The notes below the pieces were generated by a model. That model made no database searches and was not told the DNA's origin. It saw only the letters and a list, made by a program, of their open reading frames with translations. A stretch of 42,080 bases of DNA, taken from positions 15,391 through 57,470 of the forward strand of contig DHJC01000044.1 in assembly GCA_002404155.1 (NCBI GenBank). Direction: 5' to 3'. How positions within the stretch are numbered: the stretch's first letter is position 1; every line of letters starts with the position of its first letter. The translations under genes and the position numbers were made by a program. Below are positions 16,774 through 24,663 of the stretch, in pieces. The stretch comes from Chloroflexi bacterium UBA4730 (GTDB lineage: Bacteria > Chloroflexota > Limnocylindria > P2-11E).

Positions 16774-16851
16774 GATGCACAGAATCGTGCATCGATATCG
16801 AATAGGAACACGGCCGCTGGTAGCTGTCAAGATTTGGATACACAATCGTGT
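16774..16851 (-). promoter_or_regulatory. Promoter of cupin gene with TetR-type operators
   Basis: On the minus strand TTGACA (16830-16825) is a perfect -35, followed about 18 bases later by CCTATT-like -10 bases. GATGCAC-AGAATC-GTGCATC (16774-16793) is a perfect 7-bp-arm palindrome just past the -10. A related ACAC-AATC-GTGT palindrome lies at 16840-16851, just before the tetR start. GAACACG (16806-16812) and CGTGTTC (16847-16853) form a further inverted pair. Both palindromes share CAC..ATC-GTG, as expected for one TetR dimer controlling both genes. Confidence 0.6.
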
Positions 16852-16854
16852 TCT

Positions 16855-17451
16855 GTGAAGAAGACCCGACGGTACACGCTCCGGGCCAGGGCGGCCTCGC
16901 AAGCGGAGACCCGCCAGCGCATCGTCGAGGCGGCCGTCGAGCTCCACCGCAAGCTCGGCCCCGCGGAAACGAGCCGCACCGCGGTCGCCGACCGGGCAGG
17001 GGTACAACGGCACACGCTCTACCGGCACTTTCCGACGGAGGCTGACCTCCTTCGCGCCTGTCGCGATCACTTCGTGGGCACCCATCCCTTCCCCGACCCG
17101 GCGGGCTGGACGAAGCTCGCGCCGGGGCCGGACCGGTTGCGCGCCGCGCTGAGGGAGCTGTACGGGTACTACGCGACGAACCGCGAGATGCTCGGGAACG
17201 TCCTACGCGATTCGGACCGTCTCCCGGTCGGAGTCGGATTCCGCGAAGGGATGGCCCGAGCGGCCGTCGTCCTCGCCGCCGGCTGGCCCGCGGCGAGGTC
17301 CACGAGTGCCCGAGCGGCCCTCGAGCTCGCCGTCGACTTCTACACATGGCGTTCGCTCGCCGATGCCTCCAGGCTCGAGCCGGCAACCGCGGCCGCACTC
17401 ATCTCGCGGATGGTCTCGGCGCTCTTGCGGGAGCGGACCGCAGCGCGCTAG
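16855..17451 (+). CDS. TetR-family transcriptional regulator
   Basis: A 198-residue repressor. The N-terminal helix-turn-helix is ETRQRIVEAAVELHRKLG...TSRTAVADRAGVQRHTLYRHFPTEADLLRA (residues ~17-62), the classical TetR pattern. The C-terminal half is a helical ligand-binding domain. GTG at 16855 begins a basic KKTRRY segment typical of TetR N-termini; it is only 4 bases from a palindrome, so it may repress itself. Divergent from the cupin gene, its likely target. Confidence 0.85.
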   Translation: MKKTRRYTLRARAASQAETRQRIVEAAVELHRKLGPAETSRTAVADRAGVQRHTLYRHFPTEADLLRACRDHFVGTHPFPDPAGWTKLAPGPDRLRAALRELYGYYATNREMLGNVLRDSDRLPVGVGFREGMARAAVVLAAGWPAARSTSARAALELAVDFYTWRSLADASRLEPATAAALISRMVSALLRERTAAR

Positions 17452-17486
17452 CGGGCGGCCTGCCGCGCATACGTGTACCCGCCGCA

Positions 17487-17800
17487 TTAGATCGGCGGGG
17501 CCGCCCCGCCCACCGGTATCGCGAACGTGAAGGTCGTGCCTGTGTCGACCTCGCTCTCGATCCAGATCCGCCCGCCGTGAAGCTCGATGAAGCGCTTCGC
17601 GAGGGTCAACCCGAGGCCGGTTGCCCCTCGCGCGACCGGTCGCTGGACTTGCCGACCTGCTGGAACTCGTCGAAGACCTTGGCCTGATCCTCGGGCGCGA
17701 TGCCGATGCCGGTGTCGCGGACCGACACCTGGACCTCGGCGATGCCCTCCAAGCGCGCACGCTGATCGTGCCACCGTCGGCGACACGTTTGACGATCGAG
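17487..17800 (-). pseudogene. Histidine kinase ATPase-domain remnant
   Basis: Three frames give successive pieces of one GHKL ATPase domain: GGTISVRA (near 17775), then VSVRDTGIGIAPEDQAKVFDEFQQVG (G1 and F boxes), then GATGLGLTLAKRFIELHGGRIWIES (G2 box) to a stop at 17487. At least two frameshifts separate them (near 17765 and 17630). The histidine, sensor and dimerisation parts are missing. It is related to, but not a copy of, the intact kinase at 19300. Confidence 0.75.
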
Positions 17801-18103
17801 CCGCCGCGCTGACGTGTACGACGATGACCGACGAATTGGACGCGCGTATGTCGCTGCGACACGCTGTCGCTTCGTTCTGTCTTTGGCAGCAACCTCAATC
17901 ATGCGTTTCATTCCGTTCCGAAGAGCCGTGTCGGCGCGATGACGATTGGGCAACGACCTGCCAGTGACCCCTTGTGCCCGAGCGGATCGGGGTGACACTG
18001 ATGCCCCGGGACCCGAATGCACGCCGAGCTCCAGTGCCGGCGAGGTGCTTGTGCTCCCGGATCGTTTCTCGCGCACCCGAAGAATCAACAAATGGGAGTG
18101 GAC

Positions 18104-18568
18104 ATGTCTACCGATCAGAACAAGACCATCGCCCGTCGAATCGTCGAGGAGGGTTGGACCAAGCACAACCCGGTGATCCTCGACCAGCTCTTCTCGAATG
18201 ACGCGCTTCTGCATGACCCGCAGAACCCGACCGTCGCCAAGGGTCCGCAGGGCGCCAAGAGCACGCTGGCCACATACCTCCGGGCCTTCCCGGACATGAA
18301 GATCAGCATCGAGCGGGAGATCGTCGACGGCGACTACGTCGTCCAGCACCTCCTGGCGACCGGGACGAACACCGGTGAGTTCAACGGAGTGCCGGCGACC
18401 GGCAAGAAGATCAACGTCACCGGCGTTGTGACGAGCAAGATCAAGGATGGCAAGGTCATCGAGGCCTGGTCACTCTTCGACTCCCTCGGCCTCCTGCAGC
18501 AGCTGGGCGTCGTCCCGGCAGCTCAAGGCACCTCAACGCGCGAGCGCGAGCTCGTCGGCGCCCGCTAG
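18104..18568 (+). CDS. SnoaL-like / ester cyclase-family protein
   Basis: A 154-residue NTF2-like fold protein. The pattern IARRIVEEGWTKHNPVILDQLFSNDALLHDP, then AFPDMKISIEREIVDGDYVVQHLLATGTNTGEFNGVPATGKKI, and finally GKVIEAWSLFDSLGLLQQLG, is that of SnoaL-like polyketide cyclase relatives, mostly of unknown substrate in such genomes. ATG 18104 has GGGAG 5 bases upstream; an ATG at 18092 lacks this. A strong hairpin follows the stop. Monocistronic. Confidence 0.85.
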   Translation: MSTDQNKTIARRIVEEGWTKHNPVILDQLFSNDALLHDPQNPTVAKGPQGAKSTLATYLRAFPDMKISIEREIVDGDYVVQHLLATGTNTGEFNGVPATGKKINVTGVVTSKIKDGKVIEAWSLFDSLGLLQQLGVVPAAQGTSTRERELVGAR

Positions 18569-18589
18569 ATCACACGCGACCATGTGAGT

Positions 18590-18620
18590 GACGCCCGGCG
18601 GAGTTGTTCCGCCGGGCGTC
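18590..18620 (+). terminator. Strong hairpin, probable terminator
   Basis: GACGCCCGGCGGA / TCCGCCGGGCGTC, a perfect 13-bp stem with a 5-base loop, starting 21 bases after the SnoaL-like stop. The T-tract is weak, so termination may be two-way with the minus-strand fragments beyond. Confidence 0.65.
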
Positions 18621-18688
18621 CTCGCAAATTCACGTCGCCGCGGATGCCACTGAGGCGGGCACGAGCCGTGCCCGTAGAGCCCGACGAG

Positions 18689-18862
18689 TTATCCCCCGAG
18701 ATTCGACGGATAGAGCGTGAACAACGCCACGTAGCCGACTGCCGCTGACAGCCCGGCCATTGGGACAACCGCGATCAGCTCGAGTCGCGGCAGATCAATC
18801 CAAGAGGCGAAGTTCACCTTCAAGGCGCTCAACGCCGGGTTGTCCGTGTACCACTGCGCTAC
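18689..18862 (-). pseudogene. Small membrane protein fragment
   Basis: The frame reads VAQWYTDNPALSALKVNF, a charged SWIDLPRLEL, then a membrane helix (IAVVPMAGLSAAVGYVALFTL) ending YPSNLGG. The composition is protein-like, but no start codon with a ribosome site exists and a TAG lies 4 codons upstream of the first shown residue. It is probably the C-terminal end of a lost membrane protein. Identity unknown. Confidence 0.35.
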
Positions 18863-18968
18863 CGGCCCGGTCCCCTAACGGGGTTGGTCTCCGGTCTCGC
18901 GAACTCGGGCGGGCCGGCTTCGGCTGAGTGGGACGTCGCCGACTTCTTCGGCGCCGACTTCTTCAGCT

Positions 18969-19214
18969 TCAGCGTCGCGGTCCACGAGCTACGCACACCG
19001 CTGACGTCGATCGACGCTCGAACCGCAGCGTCGCGGGAACACCTGCCTCGAGATCGATGCGCGAGGGCACGTAGCCCCGATCCACGACCACGCGCGCCTC
19101 CTGCGTTCCGTCGTCAAGGCGGCGTGCACGCTTCGTTGAAGTGCGAGTGCGAGCGAGCGAGGCCACGCCAACGGCGAGCGCGGCGAGGACGAGCGCGAGG
19201 ATGAACCACATCAC
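18969..19214 (-). pseudogene. Truncated cupredoxin-domain membrane protein
   Basis: An N-terminal membrane helix (MMWFILALVLAALAVGVA), a basic linker, then the first strands of a cupredoxin fold (ARVVVDRGYVPSRIDLEAG, VPATLRFERR). In cupredoxin-1-type proteins the copper Cys/His region follows; here the frame ends after about 12 unrelated residues, so no metal site remains. It lies downstream of the sensor kinase on the same strand and probably was once part of that copper operon. Confidence 0.55.
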
Positions 19215-19299
19215 GAGTGGATCGTCGGGCCCGGGGCTTACGCCGTTCTGGAACGCGGCTGAGAGCGGGCTTAGGACCCTTCGCCGCTGTTTTCGGGGT

Positions 19300-20700
19300 T
19301 CAGGCCGCGGTCGCGACTACCTTCGACTCCATCTGGGCGACTGCCGGCAGACGTACCGCGACCACGGTGCCGTGCGGAGCGCGCGGTCCGAGGGCGATCG
19401 AGCCGCCGTGGCGCTCGACGATCCACTTCGCGATGGAGAGCCCGAGGCCCGTCCCGGCGGGATCGAGCTGCTGCGCCTCGTCGCCGCGGTAGAAACGCTC
19501 GAAGGCACGCGCCGCGGTCTGCGGGCTGATACCGATCCCTTCGTCCTCGACCACCAGCACCGACTCGCTGCTGTCGCACCGCAGCGAGAGCAGTACCGTG
19601 CCGCCGCCGGGGGTGTACGACAGGGCGTTGTCGGTGAGGATCAGGACCAGCTGCTTGAGCCGATCGCGCTCCCCCAGCACGACGCCGGCTTCGAGGTCGA
19701 CGACCTGCAGCCGCGATCCGGCCTGACCGCGCAGCTCGTGGAAGACCTCCATGACGACCTCGTCGAGCGGCACGGGCTTGCCGGCGAACGGCTGGGGCCC
19801 CGAGTCCGCGCGCGCGAGGACGAGCAGATCGTCGACCAGCCGCGCGAGCCGGCGTGTCTCCTGACGCGCCTCGGCGAGCGTCGCCGCCGCCTCCGCTGGT
19901 GGAAGCTGTCCACGGGCGAGCAGCTCGAGGTCGCCCTGGAGCGCGGTGAGCGGCGTGCGCAGCTCGTGCGAGACATCGGCGACGAACCGCTGCTGGCGCC
20001 GATAGGCGTCGTCGAGACTCGCGAGCATGTGATTGAACGTATGCCCGAGCTCGCTGAGCTCGTCGCGGCCGTCCTCGCGCACCTCGATCCTCCGCGCGAA
20101 GCCGCGCGAGAGCGCGATCGCGCGGGCGGTCTCGGTCATCTTCGCGATCGGCCGCAGCGCGCCAGCGGAGATCGCCCAGCCGCCCGTTACGGCGAGCGCG
20201 ATGCCGGCGACGCCCATGACGGCGAGAATCAGGCCGAGGCTGCCGAGCGACGCGTCGAACGCGGACATCGATGCGGCCACGACCAGCCGCGCGCCTTGGA
20301 GGCCCGGCACGTCCGCGGCGTACGCGCGGACACGACCTCCCGCGACGCTCGTGTCACGCAGCCCGTCGCCGACGGTGCTCGCGTCGAAACGCGACAACAC
20401 TGCGTCGTTGGCGTCGCCGACCACGACCGGGGCAGCGCCGGGACTCATGAGCCAGGTCGCCGTCGGCGCGCTTGCGGCCTGGGTTGGGGCGGTGAGCGTC
20501 GCAAGCCGCATCGGCATCGGCATCGGCATGCCCACTGCGTCGAGCTCGGCGACGGCGTGTTCCCAAGAGCCGCGCAGCGACGCGTCTACATCGGATTCGT
20601 GCGTACCGACGTGCACGGCGAAGGCCACGGCGAGCGTGGCCCCGAGCACGAGGGCGAGGAGCGCTCCATACCAGAGCGCAAGTCGCAGCCGAATGCTCAC
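19300..20700 (-). CDS. Sensor histidine kinase, OmpR-partner type
   Basis: A 466-residue membrane kinase. TM1 is at residues ~8-30, followed by a ~120-residue extracytoplasmic domain with an odd MPMPMPMR run, TM2 at ~155-178, then a HAMP domain. The H box is DVSHELRTPLT; the N box LTDNALSYT, G1 EDEGIGIS, F box AFERFYRG and G2 GTGLGLSIAKWIVE are all intact. GTG 20700 lies 12 bases after the response-regulator stop, so the two are one operon. The signal may be metal or envelope redox state, inferred only from the cupredoxin neighbours. Confidence 0.92.
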   Translation of the reverse strand: MSIRLRLALWYGALLALVLGATLAVAFAVHVGTHESDVDASLRGSWEHAVAELDAVGMPMPMPMRLATLTAPTQAASAPTATWLMSPGAAPVVVGDANDAVLSRFDASTVGDGLRDTSVAGGRVRAYAADVPGLQGARLVVAASMSAFDASLGSLGLILAVMGVAGIALAVTGGWAISAGALRPIAKMTETARAIALSRGFARRIEVREDGRDELSELGHTFNHMLASLDDAYRRQQRFVADVSHELRTPLTALQGDLELLARGQLPPAEAAATLAEARQETRRLARLVDDLLVLARADSGPQPFAGKPVPLDEVVMEVFHELRGQAGSRLQVVDLEAGVVLGERDRLKQLVLILTDNALSYTPGGGTVLLSLRCDSSESVLVVEDEGIGISPQTAARAFERFYRGDEAQQLDPAGTGLGLSIAKWIVERHGGSIALGPRAPHGTVVAVRLPAVAQMESKVVATAA

Positions 20701-20712
20701 GTGCGCCTTGCC

Positions 20713-21513
20713 CTACGCCGTCGGTTCGCGCAGCACGTACCCGGCGCCGCGAAGCGTGTGGATGAGCCGCGGCTCGCCAGCGGCCTCGAGCTTCTGACGC
20801 AGGTAGCGAACGTAGACCTCGAGCACGTTGTAGTTGCCGCCGAAGTCGTATCCCCAGACCTTCTCGGTGAGCTGCTCCTTCTCGAGCACCTGGCGGGGAT
20901 GACGCATGAACTGGAGCAACAGGTCGTATTCCGTCGTGGTGAGCGCGATCTCGCGCGTGCCGCGCCGCGCGCTGTGGGTCCCGGTGTCGAGCACGAGGTC
21001 GGCAAAGCGCACCAGCTCGACCTCCGAGGGCTCCTTGCGCCGCAGCTGCGCGCGCACTCGCGCGGTGAGGACATCGAGCGTGAACGGCTTCACGAGATAG
21101 TCGTCGGCGCCCGCATCGAGCCCGACGACCTGGTCCGCGGCGGCGTCCTTCGCGGTGAGCATGAGGATCGCAAGCTGCGGATCGCCGGCGCGCAGGCGAC
21201 GGCAGACCTCTACGCCATCGATGGCCGGCAGCATGATGTCGAGGACCACGAGATCCGGAGCGAACTCGAGCGTCTTCTTCAGCGCGTCGTTCCCGTCGCG
21301 CGCGGTCGCAACGGCGTAGCCCTCGAACGACAGCGCGCGGCGCAACATGTTCGTCACGTTCTCGTCGTCGTCGACGACCAGCACTCGCGCGGGGCGGCCG
21401 AAGACTGCGGTGGGCGTCGGAACGATGTCGGTGGCCATCGCTGAAGACACTATCGGTGTTTCCCCCTCGGCAGCGGCGTCCGACCGGCCCTGTGTGGGCA
21501 GGTCGAAGGTCAC
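20713..21513 (-). CDS. OmpR-family response regulator
   Basis: A 266-residue regulator. The receiver domain begins at ARVLVVDDDE (acidic pocket DDD); LVVLDIMLP holds the phospho-Asp, MLTAKD the Thr and DYLVKPF the Lys. The C-terminal winged helix ends in YVRYLRQKLEAAGEPRLIHTLRGAGYVLR, typical of OmpR/PhoB. GTG 21513 is chosen for its GGAG site and the GTGA overlap with the upstream remnant; a shorter ATG start at 21438 would remove a 25-residue leader. The partner kinase follows. Likely targets include the 11-bp-pitch repeats near 23100. Confidence 0.92.
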   Translation of the reverse strand: MTFDLPTQGRSDAAAEGETPIVSSAMATDIVPTPTAVFGRPARVLVVDDDENVTNMLRRALSFEGYAVATARDGNDALKKTLEFAPDLVVLDIMLPAIDGVEVCRRLRAGDPQLAILMLTAKDAAADQVVGLDAGADDYLVKPFTLDVLTARVRAQLRRKEPSEVELVRFADLVLDTGTHSARRGTREIALTTTEYDLLLQFMRHPRQVLEKEQLTEKVWGYDFGGNYNVLEVYVRYLRQKLEAAGEPRLIHTLRGAGYVLREPTA

Positions 21514-21812
21514 TTCCTGGCTCCGGCGAGCGCCGCTTCGCGGCGGACGGCTTGGCGCAGCGACGTCTCGGGCCGCCCGGAGGCATCAGCGTCGGCGAAG
21601 AACCGGTAGGGTGCGGCAAGGAACTCGTCGCGGCAGCCGTCCGAGACGATGACGATGGAGCGGCGGCCTCGCTCCTTCGCGACCCTGCGCAAGAGGCGCG
21701 TGATCTCGTGCCCGATCTTCGAGTCCAGATTCGGCGTCGGCTCGTCCGCGAGGATGAAGGTCACCGCGAACGGTCTGAGATGCACGATGACCGGATCGAT
21801 ATCGATGGTCAT
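21510..21812 (-). pseudogene. ABC-transporter ATPase C-terminal remnant
   Basis: A 100-residue frame whose centre reads FILADEPTPNLDSK followed by HEITRLLRRVAKERGRRSIVIVSDGC. This is the Walker B and D-loop end of a MacB/LolD-type ATPase. The H-loop His (normally VSHD) is Asp-Gly here, and Walker A and the signature motif are missing. It starts 1 base after the CcdA-like stop and overlaps the response regulator by 4 bases, so it is still translated within the operon. It may be an inert linker or a repurposed small protein. Confidence 0.6.
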
Positions 21813-21813
21813 G

Positions 21814-22521
21814 TCAGACGACCGCGAGCGCGGCGAGCGAGACGAGCGCGGTCGTGAGCCCAAGCGCGAGCTTCAGCGAGGCGCGGTTGTGCAACTGCCA
21901 GCGCGCGAGGGCACGCATCGCCGCGGGCGTGGCGGAAGCACCGAGGAGCGCGATGAGCGGCACAACGAACGCGAAGTTGTAGATCACGAGATAGCCGAGG
22001 GCCTGTCCGAGATCGGCGCGGCTCGAGATCAGCGCGAGGACGGCGATGTACACGTTCCCGGAGCACGGCACGGTGCAGAGGCCGATGAGCGAACCCGCGA
22101 CGAAGAGACCGGGAAGCGACGCACGCGAGACCCAGCTCTGCGCCCGGTGGTGGAGCATCGGCGGCATGCGCAGCCGCTCGCCGAGCTCCGGCAGCAGTGC
22201 CTCCTGCAGCGCAAGAAGGCTCCACCCGATCGCGACGACGGCGAAGATCTTCGTCCCGAGGTGGTCCTGGCGCAGCGCGCTGGCAAAGCCCATGAGGCCG
22301 AGGCCGATCAGCAGATAGGTGATGAACATGCCGGCGACGTAGGCGGCTCCGCCCTTGAACAGCGCCCGCCGCCGGTCGCCGAGCGAGCCCTCCATCGTGG
22401 CGCCGACCGTGAGGAGCGTGGCGGACACGAAGACAAGGAGGACCGCGATCGCGCACGGGTTGACGCCGTCGACTAGACCGGCGAGGACGACCGTGACGAG
22501 ATTGAGGTCGACGCCGCTCAC
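21814..22521 (-). CDS. ccdA: CcdA/DsbD-type membrane thiol-disulfide carrier
   Basis: A 235-residue protein with about six membrane helices, of the cytochrome-c-biogenesis transmembrane family that moves reducing power across the membrane to extracytoplasmic thiols. The redox cysteines are in GVNPCAIAVL (helix 1) and CTVPCSGNVY (helix 4). GTG 22521 overlaps the stop of the CuA-like protein by GTGA; a longer frame upstream is a shadow of that gene. The pairing suggests that it keeps the cysteines of the adjacent copper protein reduced, or serves cytochrome c assembly. Confidence 0.83.
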   Translation of the reverse strand: MSGVDLNLVTVVLAGLVDGVNPCAIAVLLVFVSATLLTVGATMEGSLGDRRRALFKGGAAYVAGMFITYLLIGLGLMGFASALRQDHLGTKIFAVVAIGWSLLALQEALLPELGERLRMPPMLHHRAQSWVSRASLPGLFVAGSLIGLCTVPCSGNVYIAVLALISSRADLGQALGYLVIYNFAFVVPLIALLGASATPAAMRALARWQLHNRASLKLALGLTTALVSLAALAVV

Positions 22522-22958
22522 GCCTTGATCTTCAGAATGCCCTGCATCGCCGGGTTGTCTTTCCCGCCGCAGCAGGTGTCGCAATAGAACGCGTACTCAC
22601 CCGGCGCCGCCGCGGGGATCGTCACGACCTGGGTCGTCTCGGGCGGGATCCGAGCATCCACGCCGAGCCCCACGATCGTGAACCCGTGAATGCCTCCGCC
22701 GTCGCTGTGGTGGCCGCTGTCGGGATTGACGATTCGCACCCGGACCGGCCGCCCGGCCGGTAGGGTGAGATTCGGTGGCGTGAAGCCGCCCATGTCGATG
22801 CGGAGCGTGACGTCGACCGGTGCGGCATCCGTTGTGACGAGCGTCTTCGGCCAGAGCGAGTAGGCGGCGCCACCTGCGAGCGCGAGCGCGAGTACCGCGA
22901 AAACGGCAAGACGTAGACGGAAACTGGATGACCGGCGCTGCGGTCGCTTACCAGGCAT
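22518..22958 (-). CDS. Membrane-anchored cupredoxin, CuA-like
   Basis: A 146-residue protein with an N-terminal signal anchor (residues ~13-35) and a cupredoxin domain. GIHGFTIVGLGV supplies the first His; YCDTCCGGKDNPAMQG supplies a CxxCC cluster and a Met. The pattern resembles the CuA site of cytochrome oxidase subunit II and NosZ (CxxxCGxxHxxM), but the second His is replaced by Asp/Asn, so the metal geometry may differ. A HHSDGG segment could add ligands. It could be a copper chaperone or electron carrier. First gene of the minus-strand copper/redox run. Confidence 0.7.
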   Translation of the reverse strand: MPGKRPQRRSSSFRLRLAVFAVLALALAGGAAYSLWPKTLVTTDAAPVDVTLRIDMGGFTPPNLTLPAGRPVRVRIVNPDSGHHSDGGGIHGFTIVGLGVDARIPPETTQVVTIPAAAPGEYAFYCDTCCGGKDNPAMQGILKIKA

Positions 22959-23093
22959 GGACCATCTCCTTCTCGTTGTTCGGCGCGGCCGCGAGCGCTA
23001 CGGATGCGTCCACTCACCGCACCCTTTTCTCGCGCGACAGCGTTGAGCTGCTCGTAACCTCGCGGTCATGGCTGGAGCGTCCCTTGGTGCGCT

Positions 23094-23122
23094 CTGAGAG
23101 CGCCCTGAGAGAGCTTTCTCAG
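23094..23122 (+). promoter_or_regulatory. Direct repeats with 11-bp pitch, OmpR-type operator
   Basis: CTGAGAG at 23094-23100 and again at 23105-23111 (11-base pitch), followed by TTCTCAG (23116-23122) in the reverse sense. Tandem 7-mers one helical turn apart are the classical OmpR/PhoB-family site. The block lies between the divergent CuA-like gene (start 22958) and SHOCT gene (start 23202), about 80 bases before the latter. Likely bound by the regulator at 20713. Confidence 0.5.
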
Positions 23123-23201
23123 CGCGCTGCCAGCGAGCCCCAAGCCGCCGTTCAGGCCTCAGCTTCACGCTTCGATCAGGGCCTATTGGAGGTCCCTCGT
23201 G

Positions 23202-23432
23202 ATGATGTATGGATACGGGTTCGGTCTCGGCGGTCTGTTCATGGTGCTGTTCTGGGTCTTCGTCATCGCGTTGGTCGTATGGCTCGTCCTCACGCTCAGC
23301 CGGTCGCAGGTCCGGGGCAACGATGGTCAAAGCAGCGCGCTGCGCATCCTCGAGGAGCGGCTGGCGCGGGGCGAGATCGACGCGGAGGAGTTCCGGGTCC
23401 GCCGGGCCGCGATCGCTGAAGCCAAGCCATGA
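23202..23432 (+). CDS. Small membrane protein with SHOCT domain
   Basis: A 76-residue protein: glycine-rich start MMYGYGFGLGG, a membrane helix (LFMVLFWVFVIALVVWLVLTL), then a C-terminal SHOCT motif (ALRILEERLARGEIDAEEFRVRRA), a short oligomerisation helix pair. GGAGG (23188-23192) is 9 bases before ATG 23202; a GTG at 23199 is also possible. Its stop overlaps the next gene by ATGA, so the pair is coupled. Confidence 0.8.
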   Translation: MMYGYGFGLGGLFMVLFWVFVIALVVWLVLTLSRSQVRGNDGQSSALRILEERLARGEIDAEEFRVRRAAIAEAKP

Positions 23433-23938
23433 ACACCCAACGTATCGCCGGCCTTACCGCATTGACCGCGGGGCTGCTGCTCGTGTTCGCCGTTGCCACC
23501 TCAGCGATCGTCAGCGCGACCGGCGCTGTCGGCGGTCCATCGACGCTGTGGCAGATGGGCCCCGGCATGATGGGCACCGGCCGCATCGGGCCCGGGATGA
23601 TGGGCCCCGGCATGATGGGCTTCGGCGCATCAGGTTCGGCCACGACCGCGATCCCCGGTGCCACCGAAGTCCGCGTGCAGGCCGCGAACTTCAGCTTCAC
23701 GCCGAGCGAGATCAGGCTGCCCAAGGGCGCCGACGTGAACCTCACGTTGGTCAGCCCCGCCGCCAACGGCGTTGCGCACGACCTCACCGTGCCTGCGCTG
23801 GGGATCCACATCGTCGCCAACGCAGGCGAGACCCGCACGGCTGGGCTGCGTGGCCTCACGGCCGGACGCTATGACGCCTATTGCAGCGTGCCCGGTCACG
23901 CCGACCTCGGCATGCGAGCGACGGTCGTGGTCGAGTGA
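23429..23938 (+). CDS. Exported cupredoxin (blue-copper-like)
   Basis: A 169-residue exported protein. Residues 1-32 are a signal peptide or anchor. It then has a methionine- and glycine-rich linker with repeated GPGMMG units, then a cupredoxin domain (VQAANFSFTPSEIRLPKGADVNL). GVAHDLTV gives the first His, and YCSVPGHADLGM gives Cys, His and Met: a complete type-1 copper site. The Met-rich linker may itself bind copper. Coupled to the SHOCT gene; a probable periplasm-side copper carrier acting with the two-component system nearby. Confidence 0.85.
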   Translation: MNTQRIAGLTALTAGLLLVFAVATSAIVSATGAVGGPSTLWQMGPGMMGTGRIGPGMMGPGMMGFGASGSATTAIPGATEVRVQAANFSFTPSEIRLPKGADVNLTLVSPAANGVAHDLTVPALGIHIVANAGETRTAGLRGLTAGRYDAYCSVPGHADLGMRATVVVE

Positions 23939-24220
23939 CATGAGCGACGCCATCGCACCCTCCGGCGGGTGGCGACGAGCATCGTCGTACGCTGCGCATT
24001 GGGGCAGCGGTGCCATCGGGCCCCGTCTTCCGCTCGATAACCGCACCGTTCCCGAAGCGCGTCGGCGGGCCGTGCGCGTGTCGCGCCCCTCGATCAAAAG
24101 CTCGGACCGCGACGGGTCCCGAGCAGCGACCGTGCGCTGAATGGCTACTGAGAAGGCTACTCACGTTCACTCGCGCGTCGATCGGGACAACGAAATCGCG
24201 GTAATCGCTCCGGATCTCTG
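23939..24220. other. Intergenic, nothing recognised
   Basis: Between the cupredoxin gene and the displaced tRNA fragment. Open frames here are shadows with no start site or family pattern. It is chromosomal flank next to the mobile element. Confidence 0.5.
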
Positions 24221-24264
24221 CTGAGGCGTCGGCGGGAATCGAACCCGCGATGAGGGTTTTGCAG
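24221..24264 (-). repeat. attL: Left attachment site (displaced tRNA-Cys 3' half)
   Basis: A 44-base perfect match to 42002-42045. It holds the 3' half of tRNA-Cys, from the anticodon loop through the T-arm and acceptor to the discriminator, and nothing of the 5' half. This is the displaced tRNA 3' end left by site-specific integration. The integrase gene lies about 1 kb inside. Confidence 0.92.
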
Positions 24265-24335
24265 TTCGGTCCCCGCTCGGCCGCGCCGACCGGCGGCGTA
24301 TCGCCGCGTACCGTCCTGTGCTCGAAACGCGCGAC

Positions 24336-24359
24336 GCGGGCGGCTTTTCGGCCGCCCGC
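24336..24359. terminator. GC-rich hairpin near left end
   Basis: GCGGGCGGC / GCCGCCCGC with a TTTTCG loop. It lies inside the element between the left attachment site and the candidate arm sites. No T-tract follows on either strand, so termination is uncertain; it may insulate the element end. Confidence 0.4.
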
Positions 24360-24379
24360 GCCCGCTGCGTATCGCCGTC

Positions 24380-24401
24380 GTTGCTACATCGGTTGCTACA
24401 T
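24380..24401 (+). promoter_or_regulatory. Candidate integrase arm-type sites, left
   Basis: GTTGCTACAT at 24380-24389 and again at 24392-24401 (12-base pitch), about 115 bases inside the left attachment site. The same 10-mer occurs at 41923-41932 near the right end. Paired direct repeats flanking the core site are typical arm sites of tyrosine integrases. The remaining bases to 24663 hold no gene. Confidence 0.55.
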
Positions 24402-24663
24402 GACTCGGCTCGCGCGCCCGCTTGAGCGCCTCTCAGACAGGCGTCGCGCCCAAGACGGTACCTAAGAGATCTCGCATTCCGTATTGCTCGCTGCTCGCTG
24501 AATCGTCCACGGCCGCCTGGCGTACCGAACTCTCGACCATCCCTCGGCTCACGGGAGCGAGTAATGTCGCGTCCGTCCTGGGGGAGGCGGGAGCTGGCGG
24601 CGGTGGCTACCGACTCGCCTGTTTACCGAGCGTCATGGGCGAACTTGAGAAAAGGAGGCGCAT

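Noticed and set aside
19141..21444. 767-codon open frame on the plus strand
   Set aside because: It is antisense to the intact sensor kinase and response regulator, has an Arg/Glu/His-rich low-information translation and no family pattern. It is a high-GC shadow frame.
24250..24465. 71-codon ORF over the left attachment site
   Set aside because: It crosses tRNA sequence, the hairpin and the arm sites, and has no ribosome site.
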